Of a DNA stretch of 41,638 nucleotides, positions 17,825 through 24,666 are shown one piece after another (the stretch's first letter is position 1; every line of letters starts with the position of its first letter). Source of the DNA: Gemmatimonadota bacterium (GTDB lineage: Bacteria > Gemmatimonadota > Gemmatimonadetes > Gemmatimonadales > GWC2-71-9); the NCBI GenBank assembly GCA_029862925.1, contig JAOTWJ010000012.1, positions 1 to 41,638 on the forward strand, written 5' to 3'. Under the pieces are notes generated by a model, which was not told the origin of the DNA, did not search any database, and worked only from the letters and a program-made list of their open reading frames with translations. The position numbers were made by a program, and so were the translations under genes.

Positions 17825-18139
17825 ATGACCGCAGTCTTTGCAGGACGGCGGATCGAGGTCGACGCCGAAAGCTTCATGCAGAAGCCGGAACAGTGGACGC
17901 GCGAGATCGCCAGCGAGATCGCCGCCGGCAACGGGGTCGACCCGCTCACCGACCGCCACTGGCTGGTGATCGACTTGATGCGCGCGCGATATCTCGAGAC
18001 CGGCAGTGCGCCGTCCATCCGCTCGCTCGGCAAGGAATCCGGCGTGCCCATCAAGGAGCTGTATCAGCTCTTTCCGAAGGGCCCCGCCAAGCTCGCGGCC
18101 AAGATCGGCGGCATCCCCAAGCCGCGCGGCTGCGTCTGA
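17825..18139 (+). CDS. tusE: TusE/DsrC-family sulfur carrier
   Basis: A 104-residue protein of the DsrC/TusE family. The C-terminal arm GGIPKPRGCV keeps the penultimate cysteine (CysA) that carries sulfur, but the second cysteine of true DsrC, about ten residues earlier, is Ala (GPAKLAAKI). That single-Cys pattern is TusE-like, so a DsrC trisulfide cycle is not expected. It sits 16 bases after sqr and 22 before the DsrE2-like gene, so it likely accepts sulfane sulfur made by the SQR. A GGGGG purine stretch precedes the ATG. Confidence 0.9.
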   Translation: MTAVFAGRRIEVDAESFMQKPEQWTREIASEIAAGNGVDPLTDRHWLVIDLMRARYLETGSAPSIRSLGKESGVPIKELYQLFPKGPAKLAAKIGGIPKPRGCV

Positions 18140-18161
18140 CCGCGCCCGAGGAGAACCACCC

Positions 18162-18674
18162 ATGACTACCGCAACGCTGGACCGCCCGACCGTCGCGCCG
18201 GTGGACGCCGCGCAGACGATCGGCAAGGTGTCCATCATCGTCTCGAAGGGATCCCTCGAGGGGATCTATCCCGGCCTCATCATGGCCAACGGCGCCCGCA
18301 TGGAGGGCATCGACGCCAACGTCTTCTTCACGTTCTTCGGGATGGACGCGATCGTGAAGCAGCATCACGACCGCATCAAGGTGGCGACCGTGGGTAATCC
18401 CGGCCTGCACATCGCCACGTGGCTGGGCGGCGTGCCGGGCATGTCGGCCTTCGTCACCCGCATGATGCAGAAGGAAATGGACAAGCTGGACATTCCGCCA
18501 ATTCCCGAGTTCATCGAGATGATCGCCGACAGCGGTGCCGGGATCTACGCGTGCAAGGCGTCTGTGGACATGTTCAAGCTGAAGCGGGAGGACTTCGTCG
18601 AGCACGTAACCGACATCATCACGGTCGGCGACTTCTACGGTCTCGCAGCCGGGGGGCACATCATCTTCACCTGA
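18162..18674 (+). CDS. DsrE2-like sulfurtransferase (DsrE/DsrF/DrsH family)
   Basis: A 170-residue protein whose core VSIIVSKGSLEGIYPGLIMANGARMEG, VFFTFFGMDAIVK and IPEFIEMIADSGAGIYACKASVDMF matches the DsrE2-type family. The one cysteine (YACKA, about residue 137) is the conserved sulfur-binding position. Unlike many DsrE2 proteins it has no convincing transmembrane pair, so it may be soluble. GAGGAG lies seven bases before the ATG. Third gene of the SQR-TusE-DsrE2 module, it probably relays persulfide between the SQR product and TusE. Confidence 0.88.
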   Translation: MTTATLDRPTVAPVDAAQTIGKVSIIVSKGSLEGIYPGLIMANGARMEGIDANVFFTFFGMDAIVKQHHDRIKVATVGNPGLHIATWLGGVPGMSAFVTRMMQKEMDKLDIPPIPEFIEMIADSGAGIYACKASVDMFKLKREDFVEHVTDIITVGDFYGLAAGGHIIFT

Positions 18675-18852
18675 GCGGGACCAACGCAGACCCACGGCCC
18701 GGTCGGTCCGTCTCCGCCCGACTTCCGCCCCCCGGAGTCGTGGATCGCGAGGCGGGTCGCCGGGCCGATCCGCTTCCCCGCGTGGCGGGAGCCAAGCGAC
18801 GCGGGCGGTGCCTCCCGGCACCGCCCGCGCGCATCCGTCGGTTGGTCCCGCT
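18674..18852. repeat. intergenic element bounded by 12-bp perfect inverted repeats
   Basis: AGCGGGACCAAC (18674-18685) and GTTGGTCCCGCT (18841-18852) are exact reverse complements and abut the stop codons of the DsrE2-like gene and of the convergent hsp20 gene. The 155 bases between include a second perfect 12-bp hairpin. It could be a large structured terminator or a small non-autonomous element; no target-site duplication is seen. Confidence 0.55.
18801..18828. terminator. GC-rich hairpin between convergent genes
   Basis: A perfect 12-bp stem, GCGGGCGGTGCC/GGCACCGCCCGC, with a TCCC loop lies between the convergent DsrE2-like and hsp20 genes. There is no U-tract on either strand, so it would act as a non-canonical bidirectional terminator or as an RNA-stabilising structure. 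Confidence 0.5.
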
Positions 18853-18853
18853 G

Positions 18854-19312
18854 TTACTTGGTCCGGATTTCCACCCGGCGCGGCTTCGCCGCTTCGGCCT
18901 TGGGCAGGGTCACGGTCAACAGACCGTGCTCGAAGCGCGCCCCGATCTTCTCGGGATCCACCGTCCGCGGGAGCGTGAAGCTCCGCTCGAACCGGCCGCA
19001 GCGCCGCTCCACCAGGTGATACTCCGAGTCGCCGCTGTTCTCGGCGTACTCCTGCTTCTTCTCACCCGAGATCGAGAGCACGTTGTTCTCGATGTTCACT
19101 TCCACGTCTTCGAGCCGCAGCCCGGGCAACTCGGCGATCACCTCGATTGCGTCCTTCGTCTCGCGCACGTCCACGACCGGCGTCCAGGGACCGGTCATCG
19201 AGCCCGCCTGACCGAAGAACCGGTCGAACACGCGGTCAATCTCGCGACGGCTCGCGAACACGTCGTTCCAAGCCGCCGGGACATCGGCACGCCACAGGGT
19301 CGGGAAAGCCAT
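18854..19312 (-). CDS. small heat-shock protein (Hsp20/alpha-crystallin)
   Basis: A 152-residue ATP-independent chaperone. After a short N-arm (REIDRVFDRFFG), the alpha-crystallin domain runs from about residue 42: WTPVVDVRETKDAIEVIAELPGLRLEDVEV, NNVLSISGEKK and FERSFTLPRTVDPEKIGARFEHGLLTVTLPK, ending in a basic tail. The GLLTV motif is the family hallmark; a C-terminal I-x-I is weak (VEIRT). A clear AGGAGG lies just before the ATG. Upstream DNA has an 8-bp inverted repeat (19370-19390) that could be an operator; no CIRCE element was seen. Confidence 0.94.
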   Translation of the reverse strand: MAFPTLWRADVPAAWNDVFASRREIDRVFDRFFGQAGSMTGPWTPVVDVRETKDAIEVIAELPGLRLEDVEVNIENNVLSISGEKKQEYAENSGDSEYHLVERRCGRFERSFTLPRTVDPEKIGARFEHGLLTVTLPKAEAAKPRRVEIRTK

Positions 19313-19369
19313 AAATCCTCCTCATGCTGTTCTGGCTCCGCGGATTGGAGCCGCGTTCTGAGTGCAATG

Positions 19370-19390
19370 ACCGGTCGCCCATCGACCGGT
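19370..19390. promoter_or_regulatory. inverted repeat ACCGGTCG-5-CGACCGGT, candidate operator
   Basis: Perfect 8-bp arms with a five-base spacer, 58 bases upstream of the hsp20 start and 151 bases before the divergent M24 peptidase gene. A smaller repeat, GCAGAT-3-ATCTGC, lies at 19439-19453. The spacing suits a dimeric repressor in a divergent control region. The protein that binds is unknown. Confidence 0.4.
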
Positions 19391-19540
19391 TCGCGGCTCG
19401 AAAATGCAGAGGCCATGCCAATCGGATCTGCCAGAATTGCAGATCTCATCTGCCTACGGGACAACGGCTTGCGTCGTTTTGGCCGACGCGCTTTCTTAGA
19501 ACGCTATTGGTGTTCCCCACCTCCGGATCGAGGAGCCGCC

Positions 19541-20896
19541 ATGACCATCCGCACCCTCGCGCTCGCCGCCGTCCTGGCCGTCCCCGGCCTGCCGGCGCAA
19601 GCCCAACAGCCCGCGCCGAATCGGCCGTTGGGCACCCTCCGGGCGCAGACCGCCCTCGAGCAGCAGTGGCTCGCGGAGCGGCTCGAGCAGGTGCTGCCGC
19701 GGGTGATGCGGACCCACGGCATCGACATGTGGGTGCTTGCCATGCGGGAGTACAACGAAGACCCCGTCTTCCCCGCCCTGGTCTCCCCCACGACGTTCGC
19801 GGCCCGCCGCCGCACGATCTACGTGTTCTTCGATCGCGGCCCCGAGCGGGGCGTGGAGCGGCTCGCCCTCGGCGGCTCGTCGCAGGGTGGTTTGTACGAG
19901 GCGGTGCGCGACACCGAGCAGGCCCCCGACGGCCGGCCCCGCGAGTTGTGGGGCGCGGCGCAGTGGGAGTTCTTCGCGCGCGTGGTGCGCGAGCGCAATC
20001 CGCGTCGCATCGCCGTGAACATTTCGCACGAGCATCACTTCGCCGACGGCCTGAGCGCCGGGGAGTGGGAACAGATGCGTGCGGCCCTCGGCCCGGAGCT
20101 GACGGCGCGCGTGGTCCGCGCCGAGCGGCTCGCGATCGACTACCTGTCGCTGCGCGTGCCGTCGATGCTGCCCACCTATCGCCAGCTCCAGGCACTGGCA
20201 CACGAGATCATCGCCACCGCGTTTTCCAATACCGTGATCACGCCCGGCGTCACGACCACCGAGGACGTCGTCTGGTGGATGCGCCAGCGGCTCACCGACC
20301 TGGGCCTCGGCACGTGGTTTCAGCCGTCCGTGGACGTCCAGCGGCGCGGGGTGGACCTGCGCGATTCCGTCGCGCCGGTGATTCGACGGGGCGACGTTCT
20401 GCACTGCGATTTCGGGATCACCGCCCTCGGCCTCAACACCGACACCCAGCACATGGGGTACGTGCTGCGCGCGGGCGAGTCGGCCCCGCCCGCCGGGCTG
20501 CAGGGCGCGCTGACCGCGAGTAATCGGCTCCAGGACATCGTGATGGAGGAGATGCGGCCGGGGCGCACGGGCAACGAGGTGCTGGCGAGCGCGCGCACGC
20601 GGATGCGCGCGGCGGGCATCGACGGCACCGTCTATACGCACCCGATCGGGGACTACGGACACGGCGCGGGACCGCTGATCGGGCTGTGGGACCGGCAGGA
20701 CGGCGTCCCGCACCGGGGGGACGTGCCGTTGCTGGCGGGCACGTGGTTCTCGATCGAGCTGCAGGCGGCGACGACGGTGCCCGAGTGGGACGACCAACTC
20801 GTCCGCTCGCTGCAAGAAGAGGACGCCGAGCTTACCGCCGAGGGGACGATGCGCTGGATCCTGCGGCGTCAGACGGCGTTCCACCTGGTCCGCTGA
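19541..20896 (+). CDS. secreted M24-family metallopeptidase (Xaa-Pro aminopeptidase-like)
   Basis: A 451-residue protein with a Sec signal (ALAAVLAVPGLPAQA). The N-terminal half is creatinase-like. The C-terminal pita-bread domain shows the metal ligands in order: Asp in HCDFG, Asp in LNTDTQ, His in YTHPIGDYGHG, Glu in FSIELQ and Glu in QEEDAELT. The family cleaves N-terminal residues next to proline or has lost that specificity. AGGAG precedes the ATG by six bases. The GTG of the next gene starts four bases after its stop, so the two are co-transcribed. Confidence 0.88.
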   Translation: MTIRTLALAAVLAVPGLPAQAQQPAPNRPLGTLRAQTALEQQWLAERLEQVLPRVMRTHGIDMWVLAMREYNEDPVFPALVSPTTFAARRRTIYVFFDRGPERGVERLALGGSSQGGLYEAVRDTEQAPDGRPRELWGAAQWEFFARVVRERNPRRIAVNISHEHHFADGLSAGEWEQMRAALGPELTARVVRAERLAIDYLSLRVPSMLPTYRQLQALAHEIIATAFSNTVITPGVTTTEDVVWWMRQRLTDLGLGTWFQPSVDVQRRGVDLRDSVAPVIRRGDVLHCDFGITALGLNTDTQHMGYVLRAGESAPPAGLQGALTASNRLQDIVMEEMRPGRTGNEVLASARTRMRAAGIDGTVYTHPIGDYGHGAGPLIGLWDRQDGVPHRGDVPLLAGTWFSIELQAATTVPEWDDQLVRSLQEEDAELTAEGTMRWILRRQTAFHLVR

Positions 20897-20899
20897 CGC

Positions 20900-21988
20900 G
20901 TGACGGACCTCGACGCGCTCCCGACACCCGTGCTGCTGCTCGACCTTGAGCGGCTCGAGCGCAATCTCGCCCGGATGGCCGAGCGCTGCCGCACGCTGGG
21001 CGTGACGCTGCGGCCCCATCTCAAGACGCACAAGTGCGTGGAGGTCGCCGAGCGGCAGCGGGCCCACGGCGCGCGGGGGGTGACCGTCGCGACCCTGCAC
21101 GAGGCCCGGGTCTTCGCGGACCACGGGTTCGACGACATCACCTGGGCGTTTCCGTTGGTGCTGTCGCGGCTGGACGAGGCGCGGGAACTGGCGAGCCGCG
21201 TGACGCTGCGGGTGACGATCGACAGCACCGCGGCGCTCGACGCGCTCGAGCGCACCGGCCACCCACTGCACGTCTGGCTCAAGATCGATTGCGGGTATCA
21301 CCGCGCCGGGCTCGACCCCGCCGACCCGGCCACGCTCGACCTCGCCCGCCGGCTTGCCGCCTCACCCCGGCTCCGGTTCGACGGACTGCTCACCCACTCC
21401 GGCCACGCCTACCACGAGCCGGATCCGGCCGCACGCCGCGGGATCGCCGACGCGGAGCGCCGTGCGGTGGCCGAGCTGCGGGAACGACTCGCCGCCGAGG
21501 GGATCCACGTCCGGGCCTCGGTGGGGTCCACGCCGGCGATGGCGGTCGTCGAGTCGCTCGCTGGCGTGCAGGAAGCCCGCCCGGGGAACTACGTCTTCCA
21601 TGACGGCACACAGGTCGCACTCGGCACCTGCGCCGCCACCGACTGCGCGGTCACGGTGCTCGCCAGCGTCGTGTCGGCCCCGGCGGGCCGGACGCACTGC
21701 GTCACCGATGCGGGCGCGCTCGCCTTGTCGAAAGACGTGGGGCCGTCGGGGGGCGGGACCGGGATGGGCCAGGTGTACGACGACTATGCGGCTGGCACGT
21801 TGCGCGCGTCGGCCCGCCTTACGGCGCTCAGCCAAGAACACGGCATGCTGTCCAGCCGTCTCCCGGTGGGGCACCGCGTGCGCATCCTTCCCAACCACGC
21901 GTGCCTCACGGTCGCCTGTTTCGACGAGTACGCGGTCGTGCGGGGTGACCGTGTGGTGGAGCGGTGGCGGATCTGGCGGGGGCGCTGA
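20900..21988 (+). CDS. D-serine dehydratase-like (DSD1/D-threonine aldolase fold) PLP enzyme
   Basis: A 362-residue fold-type III PLP enzyme: alanine-racemase-like barrel followed by a D-ser-dehydrat domain. The PLP lysine lies in the family motif LRPHLKTHK (about 38-46), and a glycine-rich phosphate site follows later. The C-terminal zinc pair is His333-x-Cys335 (NHAC). That His-x-Cys pattern is the one described for eukaryotic D-serine dehydratases, whereas D-threonine aldolases use His-x-Asp, so dehydratase activity on a D-amino acid is favoured. It starts at GTG four bases after the M24 peptidase, suggesting joint handling of peptides or D-amino acids. Confidence 0.85.
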   Translation: MTDLDALPTPVLLLDLERLERNLARMAERCRTLGVTLRPHLKTHKCVEVAERQRAHGARGVTVATLHEARVFADHGFDDITWAFPLVLSRLDEARELASRVTLRVTIDSTAALDALERTGHPLHVWLKIDCGYHRAGLDPADPATLDLARRLAASPRLRFDGLLTHSGHAYHEPDPAARRGIADAERRAVAELRERLAAEGIHVRASVGSTPAMAVVESLAGVQEARPGNYVFHDGTQVALGTCAATDCAVTVLASVVSAPAGRTHCVTDAGALALSKDVGPSGGGTGMGQVYDDYAAGTLRASARLTALSQEHGMLSSRLPVGHRVRILPNHACLTVACFDEYAVVRGDRVVERWRIWRGR

Positions 21989-21992
21989 GGCG

Positions 21993-23228
21993 CTAGTCGG
22001 GCCGGCGCCGGCGGGACTCGAGCTCGGTGACGACGGCGCTGAGCGGCAGGTCCCGCGCCACCAGATCCACGAGCAGGTGGTAGAGCAGGTCGGCCACTTC
22101 GTGCCGGACCTCGGCGCGCGTGCGCGCCTCGATCACCTCGTTCGCCTCTTCGAGGATCTTGGCGCGCCGGGCGACCGCGTCGGCGAGCAGTCGGCGCGTG
22201 TAGCTCCCGTCCTCGGTAGCCACGGCCCGCGCCCGGATCACGTCCTCCAACTGCCGCAGCGAGAACGTCCGGTCCCCGAAACACGACGCCGTGCCCCGGT
22301 GGCACGTGGAGCCCTGCGGCTCGACCAGGAACAGGAGTGCGTTCCGCTCGCAGTTCACCTCGACCCGCACGAGCCGCGGGCTGGGGGTGGCCGTGTCGTC
22401 CGGACGCCACCACCCCCGTCGGCGAGACGGCAGGACGGCCTGGCCGCTTTCGATCGCCTCCGCCAGCGTCGCGCGCGTGGACTCGGTCACGAGCAGGACA
22501 CGGCCGTCACGGACATCCTGCACGACGGTCGGGACGGTCCCATCGCCCCTGGCGAAATCGATGACCGCCGCGAACCCCGCCGCCAGCGTGAGCGTGCCCT
22601 TGTAGAGCGCCATGCCGACCTTGGCGTCCACCCCCAAGCGGTCCAGTTCGGCGATCTCGCCGGCGGTGACGATGCCGCCCGCGGCCGTGACCGGTTTCGC
22701 GACGGCCTGCGCGAAGGCCCGGATCCGATCCAGATGCGCGCCGTTCTCCATCCCTTCGCGCTCGACCAGCGTGTAGAGAAACCCCGAGACGTGCGGCTCG
22801 AGCCGACGCGCGCGGTCGAGGGGATCCTCCGGCTGCTCCGCCGTCCACCCCTGATCCAGCACCCGGTCGTCGCGCGTGTCCACGGCGGCCACGAGCCGCG
22901 CCGCGGGGAATTGTCCCAGAAACTCCGGCTCGGCGCGCGTGCCGATGATCAGCTTGCGCGCGCCGGCCCGCAGCAGACGCTGCGCGCGCTCGGTGTCCCG
23001 GATGCCGCCCCCCACCCGGCACGGTGCGAGCGCGCACAGCTCTTCGACCAGGTCGATGTTGTCGCCTGTCCCGCGTGCCGCGTCGAGATCGATCAACGCG
23101 ATGTCGCCGACCCGCGCGAACTCGCGGGCGAGCTCGCGCGGGTCGGTTTCCGCCACGACCTCCAGCTCCCGACCCTGGCACAGCTGCACGGCCTGGCCCT
23201 TGGCGAGATGGATGCTCGGAATCAGCAC
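21993..23228 (-). CDS. hisA-hisIE: HisA-HisI-HisE fusion protein with altered HisA and HisI motifs
   Basis: A 411-residue fusion of three histidine-pathway domains: HisA-like barrel (about 1-228), HisI-like (about 232-325) and HisE-like (about 326-411). HisA keeps the phosphate loops (VGGGIR, AAGGI), Asp117 and GW, but the catalytic Asp near residue 7 is His (IPSIHLAKG) and the later RDG is REG. In HisI the metal motif DCDxD is NCERN, although the Cys sites CHRG and SCF remain. HisE keeps EEANEV and ADLLYHLL. The start is GTG 23228, six bases after GGAGGG; a longer upstream frame has no support. No other his genes are nearby. Confidence 0.88.
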   Translation of the reverse strand: MLIPSIHLAKGQAVQLCQGRELEVVAETDPRELAREFARVGDIALIDLDAARGTGDNIDLVEELCALAPCRVGGGIRDTERAQRLLRAGARKLIIGTRAEPEFLGQFPAARLVAAVDTRDDRVLDQGWTAEQPEDPLDRARRLEPHVSGFLYTLVEREGMENGAHLDRIRAFAQAVAKPVTAAGGIVTAGEIAELDRLGVDAKVGMALYKGTLTLAAGFAAVIDFARGDGTVPTVVQDVRDGRVLLVTESTRATLAEAIESGQAVLPSRRRGWWRPDDTATPSPRLVRVEVNCERNALLFLVEPQGSTCHRGTASCFGDRTFSLRQLEDVIRARAVATEDGSYTRRLLADAVARRAKILEEANEVIEARTRAEVRHEVADLLYHLLVDLVARDLPLSAVVTELESRRRRPD

Positions 23229-23412
23229 AGTCGACCCTCCCACACGTCCGGCGGCGCCCGGGCACACGGCACGCCCGGAACCCCGGCTTGGCGCGCCTCT
23301 CAATATGCCGGCCGTTCGCCGAGGGACTGTGCCCACGCTCACAGGCCCCGGTCTCGGTGACTTCGGCCCGTTCCCGAGGGTATGACCGGTACCACCCGTT
23401 TGGAGCCTGCTG

Positions 23413-24651
23413 ATGCGACGCGCCCTCCTGGCCCTGCTCGCCGTCGGTGCGACGGCCACGGCCTGCGACTCACCCGGAGTGGATCCCATCACGGCGCTGC
23501 CCCGCGCGCTCACCACCGCGGAAACGGATCTCATTGCCGCCGATAACCAGTTCGCCTTCAAGCTGCTCCGCGCCGTCGCGGCGGAGGAGTCGGGCGCCAA
23601 CCTGTTCATCTCCCCGCTGAGCGTCGGGATGGCCTTGGGGCTGGCGTACAACGGCGCCGCCGGAGCAACGCAGGACGCCATGCGGGAGACGCTCGAGCTG
23701 GCGGGGCTCACAGAGAGCGAGATCAACGCCTCCTATCGCAGTCTGATCGACCTGCTGCGCGGCCTCGACCCGACCGTCGAGTTCGTCATCGCCAACTCGG
23801 TGTGGTACCGCCAGGACCTCCCCCTGCTCCCGGCCTATCTCGACCTGGCCCGCACGTTCTTCGACGCGGAGGTCGCGGCACTGGACTTCGGCAGCCCGAA
23901 CGCCGTGACGACCATCAACGCGTGGGTGAACACCCAGACCCGCGGGCGCATCACCCAGATCGTCGAGCCGCCGATTCCGGGCGACGCGCTCGCGTACCTG
24001 ATCAACGCGATCTACTTCAAGGGCGACTGGACGTATCAGTTCGACCGCGGGAACACCGCGCCGGCGCCCTTTCAGCTGGCCGACGGCACGACGCGCCAGG
24101 TGGCCACGATGCGGAGCACCGAGCCGATCCCCATCCGCTACGCGCGCGTGGGCACCGTCACGGTGGGGGAGCTTGCCTACGGCGGGGACGCGTATCGCAT
24201 GACCATCGTGGTGCCCGACGATCCGAGCGACCTGCGCACGCTGGCCGCGAATCTCACCGCCGGCCAATGGGACGCGTGGCTCGCGGCGGTCGACACGCTA
24301 TCGCTCCTCGTCCACCTGCCGCGCTTCCAGCTGAGCTACGAGCGATCGCTCAAGGACGATCTGGCGGCCCTCGGGATGGCCATCGCCTTCTGCGATGACC
24401 CCGCGCAGAACTTCGATTTCACCCGGATGTTCGCCGGCCCGGAGAGGGCCTGCATCACCCAGGTCCGGCACAAGACGTTCGTGGACGTGAACGAGGAAGG
24501 GACGGAGGCGGCCGCCGTCACGTCGGTGGAGATCGGGGTCACCAGCGCCCCACCGATGTTCCTGGTGGATCGGCCGTTCCTGTTCGCCATCCGCGAAGCG
24601 CTGTCGGGCACGATTCTCTTCGTGGGCGCGATCGGCGATCCGCCCGCCTGA
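23413..24651 (+). CDS. serpin-family protease inhibitor, predicted lipoprotein
   Basis: A 412-residue serpin with a lipobox (ATAC, Cys at 18), so probably anchored in a membrane facing the periplasm or outside. Serpin landmarks: NLFISPLSVGMALGLAYNGAAGATQ near residue 64, LINAIYFKGDW, and the reactive loop. The hinge EEGTEAAAV is of the inhibitory type. By alignment with alpha-1-antitrypsin, counting from the hinge Gly, P1 would be Thr and P1' Ser in VTSAPP, implying an elastase- or subtilisin-like target rather than trypsin. It is convergent with the amidohydrolase gene (15-base gap). Confidence 0.93.
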   Translation: MRRALLALLAVGATATACDSPGVDPITALPRALTTAETDLIAADNQFAFKLLRAVAAEESGANLFISPLSVGMALGLAYNGAAGATQDAMRETLELAGLTESEINASYRSLIDLLRGLDPTVEFVIANSVWYRQDLPLLPAYLDLARTFFDAEVAALDFGSPNAVTTINAWVNTQTRGRITQIVEPPIPGDALAYLINAIYFKGDWTYQFDRGNTAPAPFQLADGTTRQVATMRSTEPIPIRYARVGTVTVGELAYGGDAYRMTIVVPDDPSDLRTLAANLTAGQWDAWLAAVDTLSLLVHLPRFQLSYERSLKDDLAALGMAIAFCDDPAQNFDFTRMFAGPERACITQVRHKTFVDVNEEGTEAAAVTSVEIGVTSAPPMFLVDRPFLFAIREALSGTILFVGAIGDPPA

Positions 24652-24666
24652 CCGGCCCACCGGCCG

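Noticed and set aside
17825-18139. Canonical DsrC of dissimilatory sulfur metabolism
   Set aside because: Only the penultimate Cys is present; the second Cys is Ala and dsrAB are absent.
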